Assembly: GCF_014196535.1 (NCBI RefSeq)
Contig: NZ_JACIDU010000007.1
Location: forward strand, 1 to 64,000
Source: Allorhizobium borbori
GTDB lineage: Bacteria > Pseudomonadota > Alphaproteobacteria > Rhizobiales > Rhizobiaceae
Direction: 5' to 3'
DNA length: 64,000 nucleotides
The position numbers and the translations under genes are program-made. Shown here piece after piece: positions 43,959 through 53,460 of the stretch. The notes beneath the pieces were generated by a model that was given only the letters and a program-made list of their open reading frames with translations, was not told where the DNA came from and did no database searches. The number at the start of each line of letters is the position of its first letter. Within the stretch, counting starts at the first letter, position 1.

Positions 43959-43980
43959 CCCACACAAGGTTGTTCCCAAT

Positions 43981-43994
43981 TTGATCGACGTCAA
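43981..43994. promoter_or_regulatory. FNR box (hemN side)
   Basis: TTGATCGACGTCAA, one change from the consensus. Its centre is 80 bases before the hemN start codon, leaving room for a promoter at the usual distance. Confidence 0.75.
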
Positions 43995-44066
43995 AGTTCT
44001 CGAGCCCGCCAGCCGCTATCACGATGGCCGAACGAGCGCGTGACGTGCGGACGAACGGAGGAACAC

Positions 44067-45419
44067 ATGAGCGAAAGAAGCCTTCTGGCCAAGTATTCCG
44101 GCGCCGTTCCGCGCTACACCAGTTATCCGACCGCACCCCATTTCCACGAGGGGGTGAACTGCGACATATATGCACAGTGGCTGGGTGAACTGAGCGAACG
44201 CGACACTTTATCGCTCTATGTCCACATCCCCTATTGCGACCGGCTCTGTTGGTTTTGTGCCTGCCACACCAAGCACACGCTGAAATATGAGCCGATTTCC
44301 AACTATCTGAAGCCACTGTTCAAGGAAATCGCGACAGTTGGCGCGCGGGTATCCAAAACAGCGAAGGTGACCGCCCTGCATTTTGGCGGCGGTTCACCGA
44401 CCATGCTGACGCCTGAAGACATGATCGCCATCATGAATGCGTTCCGCGCCGCCTTCACCTTTGCGGCGGATGCGGAAATCAGTGTCGAAATGGACCCGAA
44501 CGATCTGGATGAGGCACGCTATGACGGACTTGCCGCGATCGGCATGACGCGGGCGAGCCTTGGCGTTCAGGATTTCGATCCCAAGGTTCAGAAGACCATC
44601 AATCGTCTCCAGACCTTCGAGCAGACGAAGGGCGTGGCCGATGCGGTGCGGGCGAGGGGCGTTCACTCCGTCAATTGCGACATTCTCTACGGTTTGCCGT
44701 TCCAGACGCAGGAGACGCTGCGGGCCACCGTGCGCGATATCATCTCGCTTTCGCCGGATCGCATCGCGCTGTTCGGCTATGCGCATGTGCCGTGGATGAA
44801 GAAGCATCAGACGCTCATTCCCGAGCATGCGCTGCCGAATGTCGATGAGCGCTATGCCCAGATGAAGATGGCAGCCGCCATGCTTCTGGAGGCGGGTTAC
44901 GAGGCAATCGGCATCGACCATTTCGCCAAGCCTGACGACAGGCTGGCGATTGCCGCCCGCACCGGCAAGCTGCGCCGCAATTTTCAGGGTTACACCGATG
45001 ACCAGGCCACGGCGCTGATCGGTTTCGGCGCGTCTTCCATCGGTCAATTGCCGCAGGGTTACGTGCAGAATATGGTCGCGACCGGCGAATATGAACGCAT
45101 GGCCAATCAGGATGGGCTGACGGTGGTGCGGGGCATCGCACTGACGGATGACGACCGGATGCGCGCCCATGTCATCGAACGGATCATGTGTGATTTCGCC
45201 TTCGACTTTGCGCCGCTTCGGGAACGGTTCCCCGCTCTGGCGGATACCGTCATTGCCGAGGCCCGGCATTTCGCCGCGTCCAATCCTGACGCGCTTTGTC
45301 GGGTCGATCCCCTAGGCTTCCGGTTGACCGAGCGCGGCCAGGCATTGGCTCGCAGCGTCGCGGCTGTCTTCGACGCCTATCTGGGCAACGGCAAGGGGCG
45401 TCATTCCATAGCTGTCTGA
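44067..45419 (+). CDS. hemN: Oxygen-independent coproporphyrinogen III dehydrogenase
   Basis: A radical-SAM enzyme that makes protoporphyrinogen IX without oxygen, needed for haem under microaerobic growth. 450 residues: YVHIPYCDRLCWFCACHTK has the C-x3-C-x2-C cluster motif plus the extra cysteine of true HemN; GGGSPTML, EMDPNDL and GVQDFDPKVQKTINR follow. The start has GGAGGAACAC; the frame continues upstream without meaning. FNR boxes in the 214-base gap to fnrN point to low-oxygen control, and the haem is used by the cbb3 oxidase encoded downstream. Confidence 0.95.
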   Translation: MSERSLLAKYSGAVPRYTSYPTAPHFHEGVNCDIYAQWLGELSERDTLSLYVHIPYCDRLCWFCACHTKHTLKYEPISNYLKPLFKEIATVGARVSKTAKVTALHFGGGSPTMLTPEDMIAIMNAFRAAFTFAADAEISVEMDPNDLDEARYDGLAAIGMTRASLGVQDFDPKVQKTINRLQTFEQTKGVADAVRARGVHSVNCDILYGLPFQTQETLRATVRDIISLSPDRIALFGYAHVPWMKKHQTLIPEHALPNVDERYAQMKMAAAMLLEAGYEAIGIDHFAKPDDRLAIAARTGKLRRNFQGYTDDQATALIGFGASSIGQLPQGYVQNMVATGEYERMANQDGLTVVRGIALTDDDRMRAHVIERIMCDFAFDFAPLRERFPALADTVIAEARHFAASNPDALCRVDPLGFRLTERGQALARSVAAVFDAYLGNGKGRHSIAV

Positions 45420-45530
45420 TGGAACTTTGCCGGAGTCAAAACTTGCCTGCCGCGGGAAATGCGCGGGGAAAGGCATGGTCTTTCCCCTTCCTTTCGGCTA
45501 GAGCGATCCGAACGAAAGGATGGAGTGCGG

Positions 45531-46442
45531 ATGGATTTCGCTCGTTTCAGGCAATGGATCATCGCACAGGTGGCGCTGGGGGCTCTTGGCGCTCTGAAAC
45601 TCCTGCCGGCTGATGCCGCCCTGAATTTCGCCGCGCGTCAGGCCCGTCGATTCGGGCCGAAGCTTCGTCGCCACAAGCTCGTCTTGACGAACCTCCGCAA
45701 TGCCTTCCCGGAAAAAAGCGCTGCCGAGATCGATGCGCTTGCGGTGGAGAGCTGGGAACATATCGGCCGCATGGCCGCAGAATATATCTTCTTCGACAAG
45801 CTGTTCAAACCGGAGGAACTGCGCGCGGGAACCGGACGTGTGGAACTCGTCGGTGCCGAGCATGTTGAGGAACTCTATGCCCGCCCGCGGGCCTATATCT
45901 GCATGACCGCCCATACGGGCAATTTCGAAGTCCTGCCGCATGTGGCGACGGCCTTTGGAAACCCGGTCGCCATCCTCTTCCGTCCGCCGAACAACCCCTA
46001 CATTGCCGCGCATCTGGCCAAGCTGCGTGGCGCCGGTTCAGACCGGCTGGTGCCGTCGCATGCGGGGTCTTCCATGGCACTCGCCCGGCAACTGGCGTCT
46101 GGCAAGGGGGTCGGCATTCTGGTGGATCAGAAGTTCAAGCGCGGACTGGACACGCACTTCTTCGGCCTGCCCGTGAAAACCAATCCGCTCGTTCCGCGTC
46201 TCGCCCGGCAGTTCGATTGCGACGTGTTGCCGGTGCGTTCGGTTCGTCTGCCGAATAACCGCTTCCGGATCGAAGTCGAGGCGCCGATCACTCTGCCGCG
46301 CGATGCGGAGGGACTGGTCGATGTGGAGGCAGCGACGCAGGCGATCAACGACAAGGTCGAGGCGTGGGTGCGGGATTATCCACCGCAATGGTTGTGGTAC
46401 CACGACCGCTGGGATATCAAGAAGTCAGTCCGACAAGGCTGA
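45531..46442 (+). CDS. Lauroyl/acyl acyltransferase of the LpxL/HtrB family
   Basis: A 303-residue acyltransferase, inner-membrane associated, likely adding a secondary acyl chain to lipid A or a related lipid. An N-terminal hydrophobic segment (WIIAQVALGALGALKLL) precedes the catalytic motif CMTAHTGNFEVLP (H-x4-E type, seen as HTGNFE), then VDQKFKRGLDTHFFG and the C-terminal PPQWLWYHDRW typical of the HtrB group. It sits between hemN and a PAS protein with no evident functional link. Start ATG at 45531 (GGAG upstream). Confidence 0.85.
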   Translation: MDFARFRQWIIAQVALGALGALKLLPADAALNFAARQARRFGPKLRRHKLVLTNLRNAFPEKSAAEIDALAVESWEHIGRMAAEYIFFDKLFKPEELRAGTGRVELVGAEHVEELYARPRAYICMTAHTGNFEVLPHVATAFGNPVAILFRPPNNPYIAAHLAKLRGAGSDRLVPSHAGSSMALARQLASGKGVGILVDQKFKRGLDTHFFGLPVKTNPLVPRLARQFDCDVLPVRSVRLPNNRFRIEVEAPITLPRDAEGLVDVEAATQAINDKVEAWVRDYPPQWLWYHDRWDIKKSVRQG

Positions 46443-46700
46443 AGTCGGCCCTGTTCTCCGGTTCGGGAATCGTTTAGCTGTGGATTAAATTTACCTCACC
46501 CGCCATTCGGGTGGCGCAGCAGGCTTGCATGGTTACCGTGCAGGTGTATTTTTGCCGGGTTATTATTGACCCTTTTGCAGACTGCGCGTTGCGTTATTAT
46601 AGTCGAAATGCGTTTGGCTCGGGCTCGTCGTTGGAGACGGCAGGTTCGTGCGGTTGGCTGATGAAGCAGCCAGGGACGTGTAACTGTCGGGAGATTCGTC

Positions 46701-47408
46701 TTGGAAGTGCTGATTGAACTGTTCTGGTCCAAATATACCGAACTCAATGCTGCAGTGGAGGCTAACGACAGTGCTCGGGTTGAAATGCTCGACCGCGAAA
46801 TCAGCGATCTCCTTGGCACGATCTTCCAGACCAAGGCCAGGAATCTGGCCGACATCAACCGTCAATTCCGTCTGGCGATCGACCTTCTCAATGAGGAAGC
46901 CGATGATCTGTCCTGCGTGCATTACAACAGCCGTCTCATTCAGGGGCTGGTCGAGCGCTATATCGCTCTTGGCGAGGGCGAAGTTCTCGGCGCCGGTGGT
47001 GTGACTCAGGAAGACGGCTTCCCCGAAGATGTGCGCGATGCGCTGTTCAATACCTCCATGCTCGATAATATATCCGAGCGCGTGGCCGTGCTTGGCACCG
47101 GCTATCGCATGACCTACACCAACGCCGCCAACGCCAACCGCCTTCACACCCAGCCGGGCGGCCTCGTCGGCAAGCATTTCGCCGAAATCGTCGGTTTCCA
47201 GCGTTTCCAGAACGGCTTCAAGGAGCAGATCGATCGCTGTCTCTCGGGTGAGACCGTGACCTACACCTATGCGGAGCAGTATGACGGCAATACCGTCGTC
47301 GTGCGTTGCCGCATGTCGCCCTTCTACAATGGCGGTCTTGCACCGGCCGGCGTGATGCTGGTGATGCGCGAAACGGCGGACCGCCGCCGCTCGTCCAGCG
47401 CGGCCTGA
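46701..47408 (+). CDS. PAS-domain protein
   Basis: A 235-residue cytoplasmic protein. The first ~105 residues are helical (ELFWSKYTELNAAVEANDSARVEMLDREISDLLG, in part) and may dimerise; a PAS domain follows at ~115-225 (LDNISERVAVLGTGYRMTYTNAANANRLHT, VTYTYAEQYDGNTVVVRCRMSPFYNGG). No kinase, cyclase or DNA-binding output is present, so it probably works by binding a partner. The start is a TTG nine bases after GGGAG. A terminator shared with the convergent hemerythrin gene follows. Confidence 0.75.
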   Translation: MEVLIELFWSKYTELNAAVEANDSARVEMLDREISDLLGTIFQTKARNLADINRQFRLAIDLLNEEADDLSCVHYNSRLIQGLVERYIALGEGEVLGAGGVTQEDGFPEDVRDALFNTSMLDNISERVAVLGTGYRMTYTNAANANRLHTQPGGLVGKHFAEIVGFQRFQNGFKEQIDRCLSGETVTYTYAEQYDGNTVVVRCRMSPFYNGGLAPAGVMLVMRETADRRRSSSAA

Positions 47409-47438
47409 ACGGCTTTCGTTTTCTGATTCTGTTCAATG

Positions 47439-47471
47439 AAAAGGGCGGCGCCTGAAGGCGTCGCCCTTTTT
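47439..47471. terminator. Bidirectional terminator between the PAS and hemerythrin-like genes
   Basis: AAAAGGGCGGCGCC and GGCGTCGCCCTTTT form a near-perfect stem with loop TGAA, A-rich on the left and T-rich on the right, between convergent genes. Confidence 0.8.
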
Positions 47472-47487
47472 CTCATGGTGCCAGCCG

Positions 47488-48012
47488 TTACTGAGGCCGC
47501 GCGACCCGGGTATCTTCGGGCAGGCCATGCAGAAGGTGATCGCGTTCGAAGGCAATATGGCGGCGCAGGCCTTCGAAAAAGCCGCGCAGCATGTAGCCGA
47601 TAGCCTCCATGTTGACCGGTTGACCTGCGCCAAGCTTCAGCAGTGCATCCGTCAGTTCTTCAGCAAAGCACTCGTCTTCAAAGTGTTCGTATTTCAACCG
47701 GGACAGCGTTTCCTCCAGCGAATGCCCGGCGCCCGCCCGCTTGGTAAGCCATGGGAACAGGACCGTTTCCTCGCAAAGGTGCTGGTTACGGATGGCCGGA
47801 CCAAGCGCCTTGGCGGCGTAAATACACTGTTGCCGGTTCACACTTGCTGGAAGCGAATCGGCAATCTCTTCCAGCGCATCGCAGAGCGCGAGCTGTTCCC
47901 GGTAGGACGCGTTCAGCCAGCGCAAAGTGAAACCGTCTTTTGAGTCGGTCTTGAAATCCGAGACGTTCTTGCTTCCACGGCCGAATTGGTGGAACTCGCC
48001 ATTCGTTTGCAT
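47488..48012 (-). CDS. Hemerythrin-like (HHE) domain protein
   Basis: A 174-residue protein of the hemerythrin/HHE group, which binds a di-iron centre. After a leader, LNASYREQLALCDALEEIADSLP opens the four-helix bundle; RNQHLCEETVLFPWLTKR has His and Glu ligands, LKYEHFEDECFAEEL and RRHIAFERDHLLHGLP supply more (HxxxE and HxxxxD-like patterns). Such proteins sense or bind O2 or NO. It is divergent from ccoN and shares its control region with a perfect FNR box, so it belongs to the low-oxygen group. Confidence 0.82.
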   Translation of the reverse strand: MQTNGEFHQFGRGSKNVSDFKTDSKDGFTLRWLNASYREQLALCDALEEIADSLPASVNRQQCIYAAKALGPAIRNQHLCEETVLFPWLTKRAGAGHSLEETLSRLKYEHFEDECFAEELTDALLKLGAGQPVNMEAIGYMLRGFFEGLRRHIAFERDHLLHGLPEDTRVARPQ

Positions 48013-48093
48013 CCGAGGTACCTCCGGCACATTGTCGCATCGCGCTTGTTTATGCGATAAGGTATTTATCTCGCCGGTTTGTTCTGTCTCGCA

Positions 48094-48107
48094 TTGATGT
48101 GGATCAA
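48094..48107. promoter_or_regulatory. FNR box before ccoN (perfect consensus)
   Basis: TTGATGTGGATCAA matches TTGAT-N4-ATCAA exactly. It is 136 bases (centre 130) before the ccoN start and about 88 bases from the divergent hemerythrin gene, so it can serve either or both. Confidence 0.85.
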
Positions 48108-48229
48108 GGTTGAGGCAGGGAGCAAATGTCAATTCTGCATGCAGGGCAGGGGGAGTTGTCGTCAAGACGGCAACACGCCGGGGAAGCGTCCACCTCCCTA
48201 AGATCATCAAGCGTTGGGGGATACCAACA

Positions 48230-49852
48230 ATGACACAAACTTTAGGCACTCTGACATTGGCGGTGCTCGCCTTTGTTGCGATGCTCGGGGCGGCTTTTGC
48301 CCATGACAATCTGTTCGCGACCCATATGTGGGTCATGTTCTTCGTGCTTTCCGCCGGTACGGTGGTGGCGCTCCGCAACTTTGCCTTCGCCCCCGCGCGT
48401 CCGAAGGAAGTCGTGAAGTCCGAATATTTCGATGAAGTCGTCAAGTACGGTGTCATCGCAACGACCTTCTGGGGCGTTGTCGGCTTCCTCGTCGGCGTTG
48501 TGGTTGCTCTCCAGCTTGCCTTTCCTGACCTCAACATCGAACCGTGGTTCAACTTCGGTCGCATGCGTCCGCTGCACACGTCGGCGGTCATCTTTGCCTT
48601 CGGCGGCAATGCGCTGATCTCGACCTCGTTCTACGTCGTTCAGCGCACTTCGCGCGCTCGCCTCTTCGGTGGCGGCCTCGGCTGGTTCGTGTTCTGGGGC
48701 TATAACATCTTCATCGTCATGGCCGCGACCGGCTATCTGCTGGGCATCACCCAGGGTCGTGAATATGCCGAGCCCGAGTGGTATACGGACCTGTTCCTGA
48801 CGGTCGTCTGGGTTCTCTATCTGGTGACCTTCCTCGGCACCGTTCTGACCCGCAAGGAACCCCACATCTACGTCGCGAACTGGTTCTATCTGGCCTTTAT
48901 CGTGACGATTGCCATGCTGCATATCGTCAACAACCTGGCGATTCCGGTTTCCTTCACCGGCGTCAAGAGCTACTCGGCCTTCTCGGGCGTTCAGGATGCT
49001 CTGACCCAGTGGTGGTACGGTCATAACGCCGTGGGCTTCTTCCTGACGGCTGGCTTCCTCGGCATGATGTACTACTTCGTTCCGAAGCAGGCAGGTCGCC
49101 CGGTTTATTCCTACCGTCTGTCGATCATCCACTTCTGGGCTCTGATCTTCCTCTACATCTGGGCTGGCCCTCACCACCTGCACTATACGGCTCTGCCGGA
49201 CTGGGCGCAGACGCTCGGCATGGTCTTCTCCATCATGCTGTGGATGCCTTCCTGGGGTGGCATGATCAACGGTCTGATGACGCTCTCTGGCGCCTGGGAC
49301 AAGATCCGTACCGACCCGATCATGCGCATGATGGTTATCGCCGTCGCCTTTTACGGCATGTCGACCTTTGAAGGTCCGATGATGTCGATCAAGACGGTCA
49401 ACTCGCTTAGCCACTACACGGACTGGACCATCGGTCACGTTCACTCGGGTGCTCTGGGCTGGGTCGGCATGATCTCGTTCGGTGCCATCTACTACCTGAC
49501 GCCGAAGCTGTGGAACCGTAACCGTCTGTACTCGCTGCGTCTGGTCAACTGGCACTTCTGGCTCGCAACGCTCGGTATCGTGGTCTACGCCGCCGTTCTG
49601 TGGGTTGCCGGTATCCAGCAGGGTCTGATGTGGCGCGAATACGACGAGCAGGGCTTCCTGGTCTATTCGTTCGCTGAATCGGTCAAGGCCATGTTCCCCT
49701 ACTATCTGCTGCGTGCAGTCGGCGGTGGCATGTATCTCCTCGGCGGTATCATCATGGCGTACAACGTCTGGCGCACGATCCTCGGCCACGAACGCCAGGA
49801 AGCTCCGATTGCCGGTTCTGCCGCAATCGCTGCTGCCCAGCCCGCTGAATAA
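48230..49852 (+). CDS. ccoN: cbb3-type cytochrome c oxidase subunit I
   Basis: The catalytic subunit of the high-affinity cbb3 oxidase, an integral inner-membrane protein with 12-13 spans that binds haem b, haem b3 and CuB and reduces oxygen at low concentrations. The 540-residue product contains the characteristic histidines in [47 protein letters not shown] and [15 protein letters not shown]. Start at [10 protein letters not shown]. First gene of ccoNOQP (fixNOQP). Confidence 0.97.
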   Translation: MTQTLGTLTLAVLAFVAMLGAAFAHDNLFATHMWVMFFVLSAGTVVALRNFAFAPARPKEVVKSEYFDEVVKYGVIATTFWGVVGFLVGVVVALQLAFPDLNIEPWFNFGRMRPLHTSAVIFAFGGNALISTSFYVVQRTSRARLFGGGLGWFVFWGYNIFIVMAATGYLLGITQGREYAEPEWYTDLFLTVVWVLYLVTFLGTVLTRKEPHIYVANWFYLAFIVTIAMLHIVNNLAIPVSFTGVKSYSAFSGVQDALTQWWYGHNAVGFFLTAGFLGMMYYFVPKQAGRPVYSYRLSIIHFWALIFLYIWAGPHHLHYTALPDWAQTLGMVFSIMLWMPSWGGMINGLMTLSGAWDKIRTDPIMRMMVIAVAFYGMSTFEGPMMSIKTVNSLSHYTDWTIGHVHSGALGWVGMISFGAIYYLTPKLWNRNRLYSLRLVNWHFWLATLGIVVYAAVLWVAGIQQGLMWREYDEQGFLVYSFAESVKAMFPYYLLRAVGGGMYLLGGIIMAYNVWRTILGHERQEAPIAGSAAIAAAQPAE

Positions 49853-49864
49853 GGAGGGACACTC

Positions 49865-50596
49865 ATGTCCATCATTGACAAACACGCGATTATCGAGCGC
49901 AACGGCACGCTCCTGCTCGTCGGTTCGCTGCTGGTCGTCTCCGTCGGCGGCATCGTGGAAATTGCACCGCTCTTCTACCTCGAAAACACCATCGAGAAGG
50001 TGGAAGGCATGCGTCCGTACTCGCCGCTGGAACTGGCGGGTCGCAACATCTACATCCGCGAAGGCTGCTACGTCTGTCACAGCCAGATGATCCGTCCGTT
50101 CCGCGACGAAGTGGAACGTTACGGTCATTACAGCCTCGCGGCTGAATCGATGTACGACCATCCGTTCCAGTGGGGTTCCAAGCGTACCGGTCCGGATCTG
50201 GCCCGCGTGGGCGGTCGCTACTCGAACGAGTGGCACGTCCAGCACCTGACCGAGCCGCGCGACGTGGTTCCGGAATCCATCATGCCCAGCTACTCCTTCC
50301 TGAAGACGACGCCGCTTGTGGTGGCCGATGTTCAGGCGGACATGAAGGCCCTGAAGCTGGTCGGCGTTCCCTATACCGACGAGCAGCTTGAAAACGCCAA
50401 GGCAGACCTTGCCGCTCAGGCCGATCCGGAAGCCGATTCCGCCGCCGTTCTTGCTCGCTACCCGAAGGCCAAGGTTGGTGACTTCGACGGCGATCCGAAG
50501 ACGCTGACGGAAATGGATGCTCTGGTCTCCTACCTGCAGATGCTCGGCACGCTTGTCGACTTCTCGACCTATGACGACGCTGGCGGTTACCGCTAA
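49865..50596 (+). CDS. ccoO: cbb3 oxidase subunit II (mono-haem cytochrome c)
   Basis: A 243-residue membrane-anchored cytochrome c that passes electrons to CcoN. An N-terminal span ([21 protein letters not shown]) precedes the haem c site [19 protein letters not shown] (C-x2-C-H), with Met ligand in a later [10 protein letters not shown] region. Normal length; 12 bases after ccoN with a GGAGG ribosome site. Confidence 0.97.
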   Translation: MSIIDKHAIIERNGTLLLVGSLLVVSVGGIVEIAPLFYLENTIEKVEGMRPYSPLELAGRNIYIREGCYVCHSQMIRPFRDEVERYGHYSLAAESMYDHPFQWGSKRTGPDLARVGGRYSNEWHVQHLTEPRDVVPESIMPSYSFLKTTPLVVADVQADMKALKLVGVPYTDEQLENAKADLAAQADPEADSAAVLARYPKAKVGDFDGDPKTLTEMDALVSYLQMLGTLVDFSTYDDAGGYR

Positions 50597-50605
50597 GGAG
50601 GGCAC

Positions 50606-50758
50606 ATGGAAACCTATACGGCCATGCGCCATTTCGCTGACAGTTGGGGCCTGCTTGCCATGGCCATCTTCTTTGTTGGCGTCGTCCTTTTCACGCTGCG
50701 TCCGAGCGCCAAGGGTATGGCCAAGGATGCTGCCGAAATCCCTCTCAAGGAGGATTAA
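50606..50758 (+). CDS. ccoQ: cbb3 oxidase subunit CcoQ
   Basis: A 50-residue single-span protein, below the usual length cutoff, that stabilises the oxidase. METYTAMRHFADSWGLLAMA followed by a hydrophobic segment (LLAMAIFFVGVVLFTLRP) and a charged tail matches FixQ/CcoQ. It sits between ccoO and ccoP, ten bases after ccoO, with GGAGGGC before its ATG. Confidence 0.95.
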   Translation: METYTAMRHFADSWGLLAMAIFFVGVVLFTLRPSAKGMAKDAAEIPLKED

Positions 50759-50761
50759 GAG

Positions 50762-51631
50762 ATGTCGGAAAAACATATTGACGAACTCAGCGGCGTCGAA
50801 ACAACAGGCCACTCCTGGGACGGCATTCGCGAACTGAACAACCCCATGCCCCGCTGGTGGGTATGGACCTTCTACGCCTGTATCGTGTGGGCGCTTGCCT
50901 ACACGGTCGTGTATCCGTCCTGGCCGGGTCTGACGACCAACGTGAAGGGCTATTTCGGCTGGTCGAGCCGCGGTCAGCTCGCTACTGAACTGACCGAGGC
51001 TCAGGCGACCAAAGCCGTCTACCTTGAGAAGATTGCGGCCACCCCGGTTGCCGACATCCTCAAGGATGAAGAGTTGAACCGCTTTGCCACGGCCGGCGGC
51101 GCGGCTGCCTTCAAGGTCAACTGCACGCCCTGCCACGGCTCGGGCGCTGCCGGCGGCAACGGTTATCCGAACCTGAACGACGACGACTGGATGTGGGGCG
51201 GTTCCATCGACGAGATCTATACCACGATCACGCACGGTGTCCGTTACACGGATGACGCCGAGACACATGCATCGGAAATGCCGGTCTTCGGTGACATCCT
51301 GTCGCCTGAAGAAGTCAAGCAGGTCGCGGCCTATGTCTACAGCCTGTCCGGTGGTGCGCCGTCGGATGCGGCTCTGGTCGAGCCGGGCAAGGCGCTCTTC
51401 GCCGATAACTGCGCTTCCTGCCATGGCGAAGATGCCAAGGGCCTGAAGGACTTCGGCGCGCCGAACCTTACGGATGCGATCTGGCTGCGTGTCGATGGCA
51501 GCGAAGCCGGCATTGCCGGTCAGGTGACCAAGCCCACGCACGGCGTCATGCCCGCCTGGACCGCTCGCCTTGGCGACACCACGGTCAAGGAACTGGCCGT
51601 GTTCGTTCACTCGCTCGGCGGCGGTCAGTAA
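50762..51631 (+). CDS. ccoP: cbb3 oxidase subunit III (di-haem cytochrome c)
   Basis: A 289-residue di-haem cytochrome c, membrane-anchored by one N-terminal span (WWVWTFYACIVWALAYTVVYP), that accepts electrons from cytochrome c and feeds CcoO. Haem sites: NCTPCHGSG and NCASCHGED, with typical Met ligands in the two domains (SEMPVFGDILSPEEV and THGVMPAWTARL). Three bases after ccoQ. Last gene of ccoNOQP, followed by two hairpins. Confidence 0.96.
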   Translation: MSEKHIDELSGVETTGHSWDGIRELNNPMPRWWVWTFYACIVWALAYTVVYPSWPGLTTNVKGYFGWSSRGQLATELTEAQATKAVYLEKIAATPVADILKDEELNRFATAGGAAAFKVNCTPCHGSGAAGGNGYPNLNDDDWMWGGSIDEIYTTITHGVRYTDDAETHASEMPVFGDILSPEEVKQVAAYVYSLSGGAPSDAALVEPGKALFADNCASCHGEDAKGLKDFGAPNLTDAIWLRVDGSEAGIAGQVTKPTHGVMPAWTARLGDTTVKELAVFVHSLGGGQ

Positions 51632-51689
51632 GATCGATGCACCCCGGCGTTTATGCCGGGGACCTTTCTACGGTTTTGTCTGGATAATC

Positions 51690-51719
51690 AGCCACGCCCT
51701 CCGGGCGTGGCTTTTTTTT
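51690..51719 (+). terminator. Intrinsic terminator of ccoNOQP
   Basis: GCCACGCCC and GGGCGTGGC stem with a short loop, followed by eight T. An additional hairpin (CCCCGGC...GCCGGGG, 51642-51661) lies just before it. Confidence 0.85.
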
Positions 51720-51840
51720 AATTCGATCGGCTTTCAAGCGGCAAAGTATATTTGCTCCTGCGGCATAAAGCCCTGCGCGCAATTAACATATTTGTCCGAT
51801 ATATATGTTGTGATCTATGTGTGCGGCGTCCCGCCACTGC

Positions 51841-51854
51841 TTGATATAAGTCAA
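51841..51854. promoter_or_regulatory. FNR box before ccoG
   Basis: TTGATATAAGTCAA, one change from consensus, centre 62 bases before the ccoG start. This puts ccoGHIS under the same low-oxygen control as ccoNOQP. Confidence 0.8.
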
Positions 51855-51909
51855 GGTGTGCTAGGCTGGACGGTGGCAAGGCTACTTTAGAGATTACAGG
51901 ATCACTTCG

Positions 51910-53460
51910 ATGACCACGAACATTCCTTCAGGCGGCGGAAGTACTCCGGCCGGTAATTCGGACCAGCCTCTGTATGAGGCCAAAAGGCGCGTCTTCGCCA
52001 AGAAGGTCGAAGGTCGTTTCCGAAACTTCAAGTGGCTCATTCTTGCGGTGACGATGGCGGTCTATTTCGTCACGCCTTGGCTGCGCTGGGATCGCGGTGA
52101 ATATGCGCCCAATCAGGGTGTTCTGCTCGATCTCGCCAGCCGCCGCTTCTATTTCTTCCCGATCGAGATCTGGCCGCAGGAGTTCTATTATGTTGCCGGC
52201 CTGCTCGTCATGGCGGGATTCGGCCTGTTCCTCATCACGTCTGCTGTCGGCCGCGCATGGTGCGGTTACACCTGTCCGCAGACAGTGTGGGTTGACCTCT
52301 TCATTGCCGTCGAGCGTTTCTTCCAGGGCGACCGCAACGCCCGCATGAAGCTTGATTCATCGCCGTGGTCCTTCGACAAGATCTGGCGGATCGGCGCCAC
52401 GCACCTGACCTGGCTGCTGATATCGGTTGCCACGGGTATGGGCTGGATTTTCTATTTCGGCAATGCGCCGAGCGTGTTCGTCAAGTTCTTCACCGGCGAA
52501 CTCCCGTTCGTGGCCTATGGCACGGTGATGGTGCTGACGTTCACCACCTATGCCTTTGGTGGCCTGATGCGTGAACAGGTCTGTATCTACATGTGCCCCT
52601 GGCCGCGTATTCAGGCAGCCATGCTGGACGAGCAGTCGCTGGTCGTGACCTATAACGACTGGCGTGGCGAGCCGCGCACCCGTGGCGCCAAGAAGGCCGC
52701 TGCGGCCGGCCTGCCTGTCGGCGATTGCGTGGATTGCAACGCCTGCGTCGCCGTCTGTCCCATGGGCATCGACATTCGCGAAGGCCAGCAGCTCGGCTGC
52801 ATCACCTGCGCGCTCTGCATCGATGCCTGCGACAGCGTGATGGACAAGATCGGCAAGGAACGCGGCCTGATCGCCTATGCGACGCTGGAAGAGTATGACA
52901 GCAACATGAACCTGGCGACCAGCAACCGCACGACGAGCATTCAGCCGGAGAAGGTTCGCAACGCCGACGGTTCGTTCTCGGACAAGATTCGTCACTTCGA
53001 CTGGCGTATCATTTTCCGCCCGCGCACCCTGCTTTATATCGGTGCGTGGTCGGCGGTCGGTCTGGCAATGTTGTTCCTGCTGTTTACGCGCGAACGTCTC
53101 GATGTGAACGTGCTGCATGACCGCAATCCGCAATATGTGATGGAATCCGATGGTTCGATCCGCAACGGTTATACGGTCCGTATCCTCAACATGATGCCGC
53201 AGCCACGCACGATCCGCCTTTCGATTGACGGCCTGCCGAATGCCGTGATGAAGATCAACGGCTATCCGGAAAACAAGGGTCAGGTTTACGACATTCCGGT
53301 CAAGCCGGATGAAGCGACGGCGCTGAAAGTATTCGTCACCCTGCCCAAGGCTGATGTAAGCTCGCAAGCAGAGGAGATGCGCTTCATCGTGGAAGATCCG
53401 GAAAACGGTGAGCGCAGGGTCTACAAGGCAGTCTTCAATGGACCGGGAGTGAAAAAATGA
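51910..53460 (+). CDS. ccoG: cbb3 oxidase accessory protein CcoG (FixG/RdxA)
   Basis: A 516-residue membrane-bound iron-sulfur protein thought to reduce copper for cbb3 oxidase assembly. Several spans lie in the first third (KWLILAVTMAVYFVTPWLRW, YVAGLLVMAGFGLFLI), with CGYTCPQTVW; two 4Fe-4S motifs sit in CVDCNACVAVCPMGIDIREG and QLGCITCALCIDACD; a C-terminal Ig-like domain (FTRERLDVNVLHDRNP onwards) follows. It overlaps ccoH by four bases (ATGA). Confidence 0.95.
   Translation: MTTNIPSGGGSTPAGNSDQPLYEAKRRVFAKKVEGRFRNFKWLILAVTMAVYFVTPWLRWDRGEYAPNQGVLLDLASRRFYFFPIEIWPQEFYYVAGLLVMAGFGLFLITSAVGRAWCGYTCPQTVWVDLFIAVERFFQGDRNARMKLDSSPWSFDKIWRIGATHLTWLLISVATGMGWIFYFGNAPSVFVKFFTGELPFVAYGTVMVLTFTTYAFGGLMREQVCIYMCPWPRIQAAMLDEQSLVVTYNDWRGEPRTRGAKKAAAAGLPVGDCVDCNACVAVCPMGIDIREGQQLGCITCALCIDACDSVMDKIGKERGLIAYATLEEYDSNMNLATSNRTTSIQPEKVRNADGSFSDKIRHFDWRIIFRPRTLLYIGAWSAVGLAMLFLLFTRERLDVNVLHDRNPQYVMESDGSIRNGYTVRILNMMPQPRTIRLSIDGLPNAVMKINGYPENKGQVYDIPVKPDEATALKVFVTLPKADVSSQAEEMRFIVEDPENGERRVYKAVFNGPGVKK

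Noticed and set aside
48242-51610. A 1122-residue open frame on the minus strand across ccoN-ccoP
   Set aside because: It lies antisense to four well-supported oxidase genes, has no ribosome site or domain, and its composition is what GC-rich coding DNA gives on the other strand.
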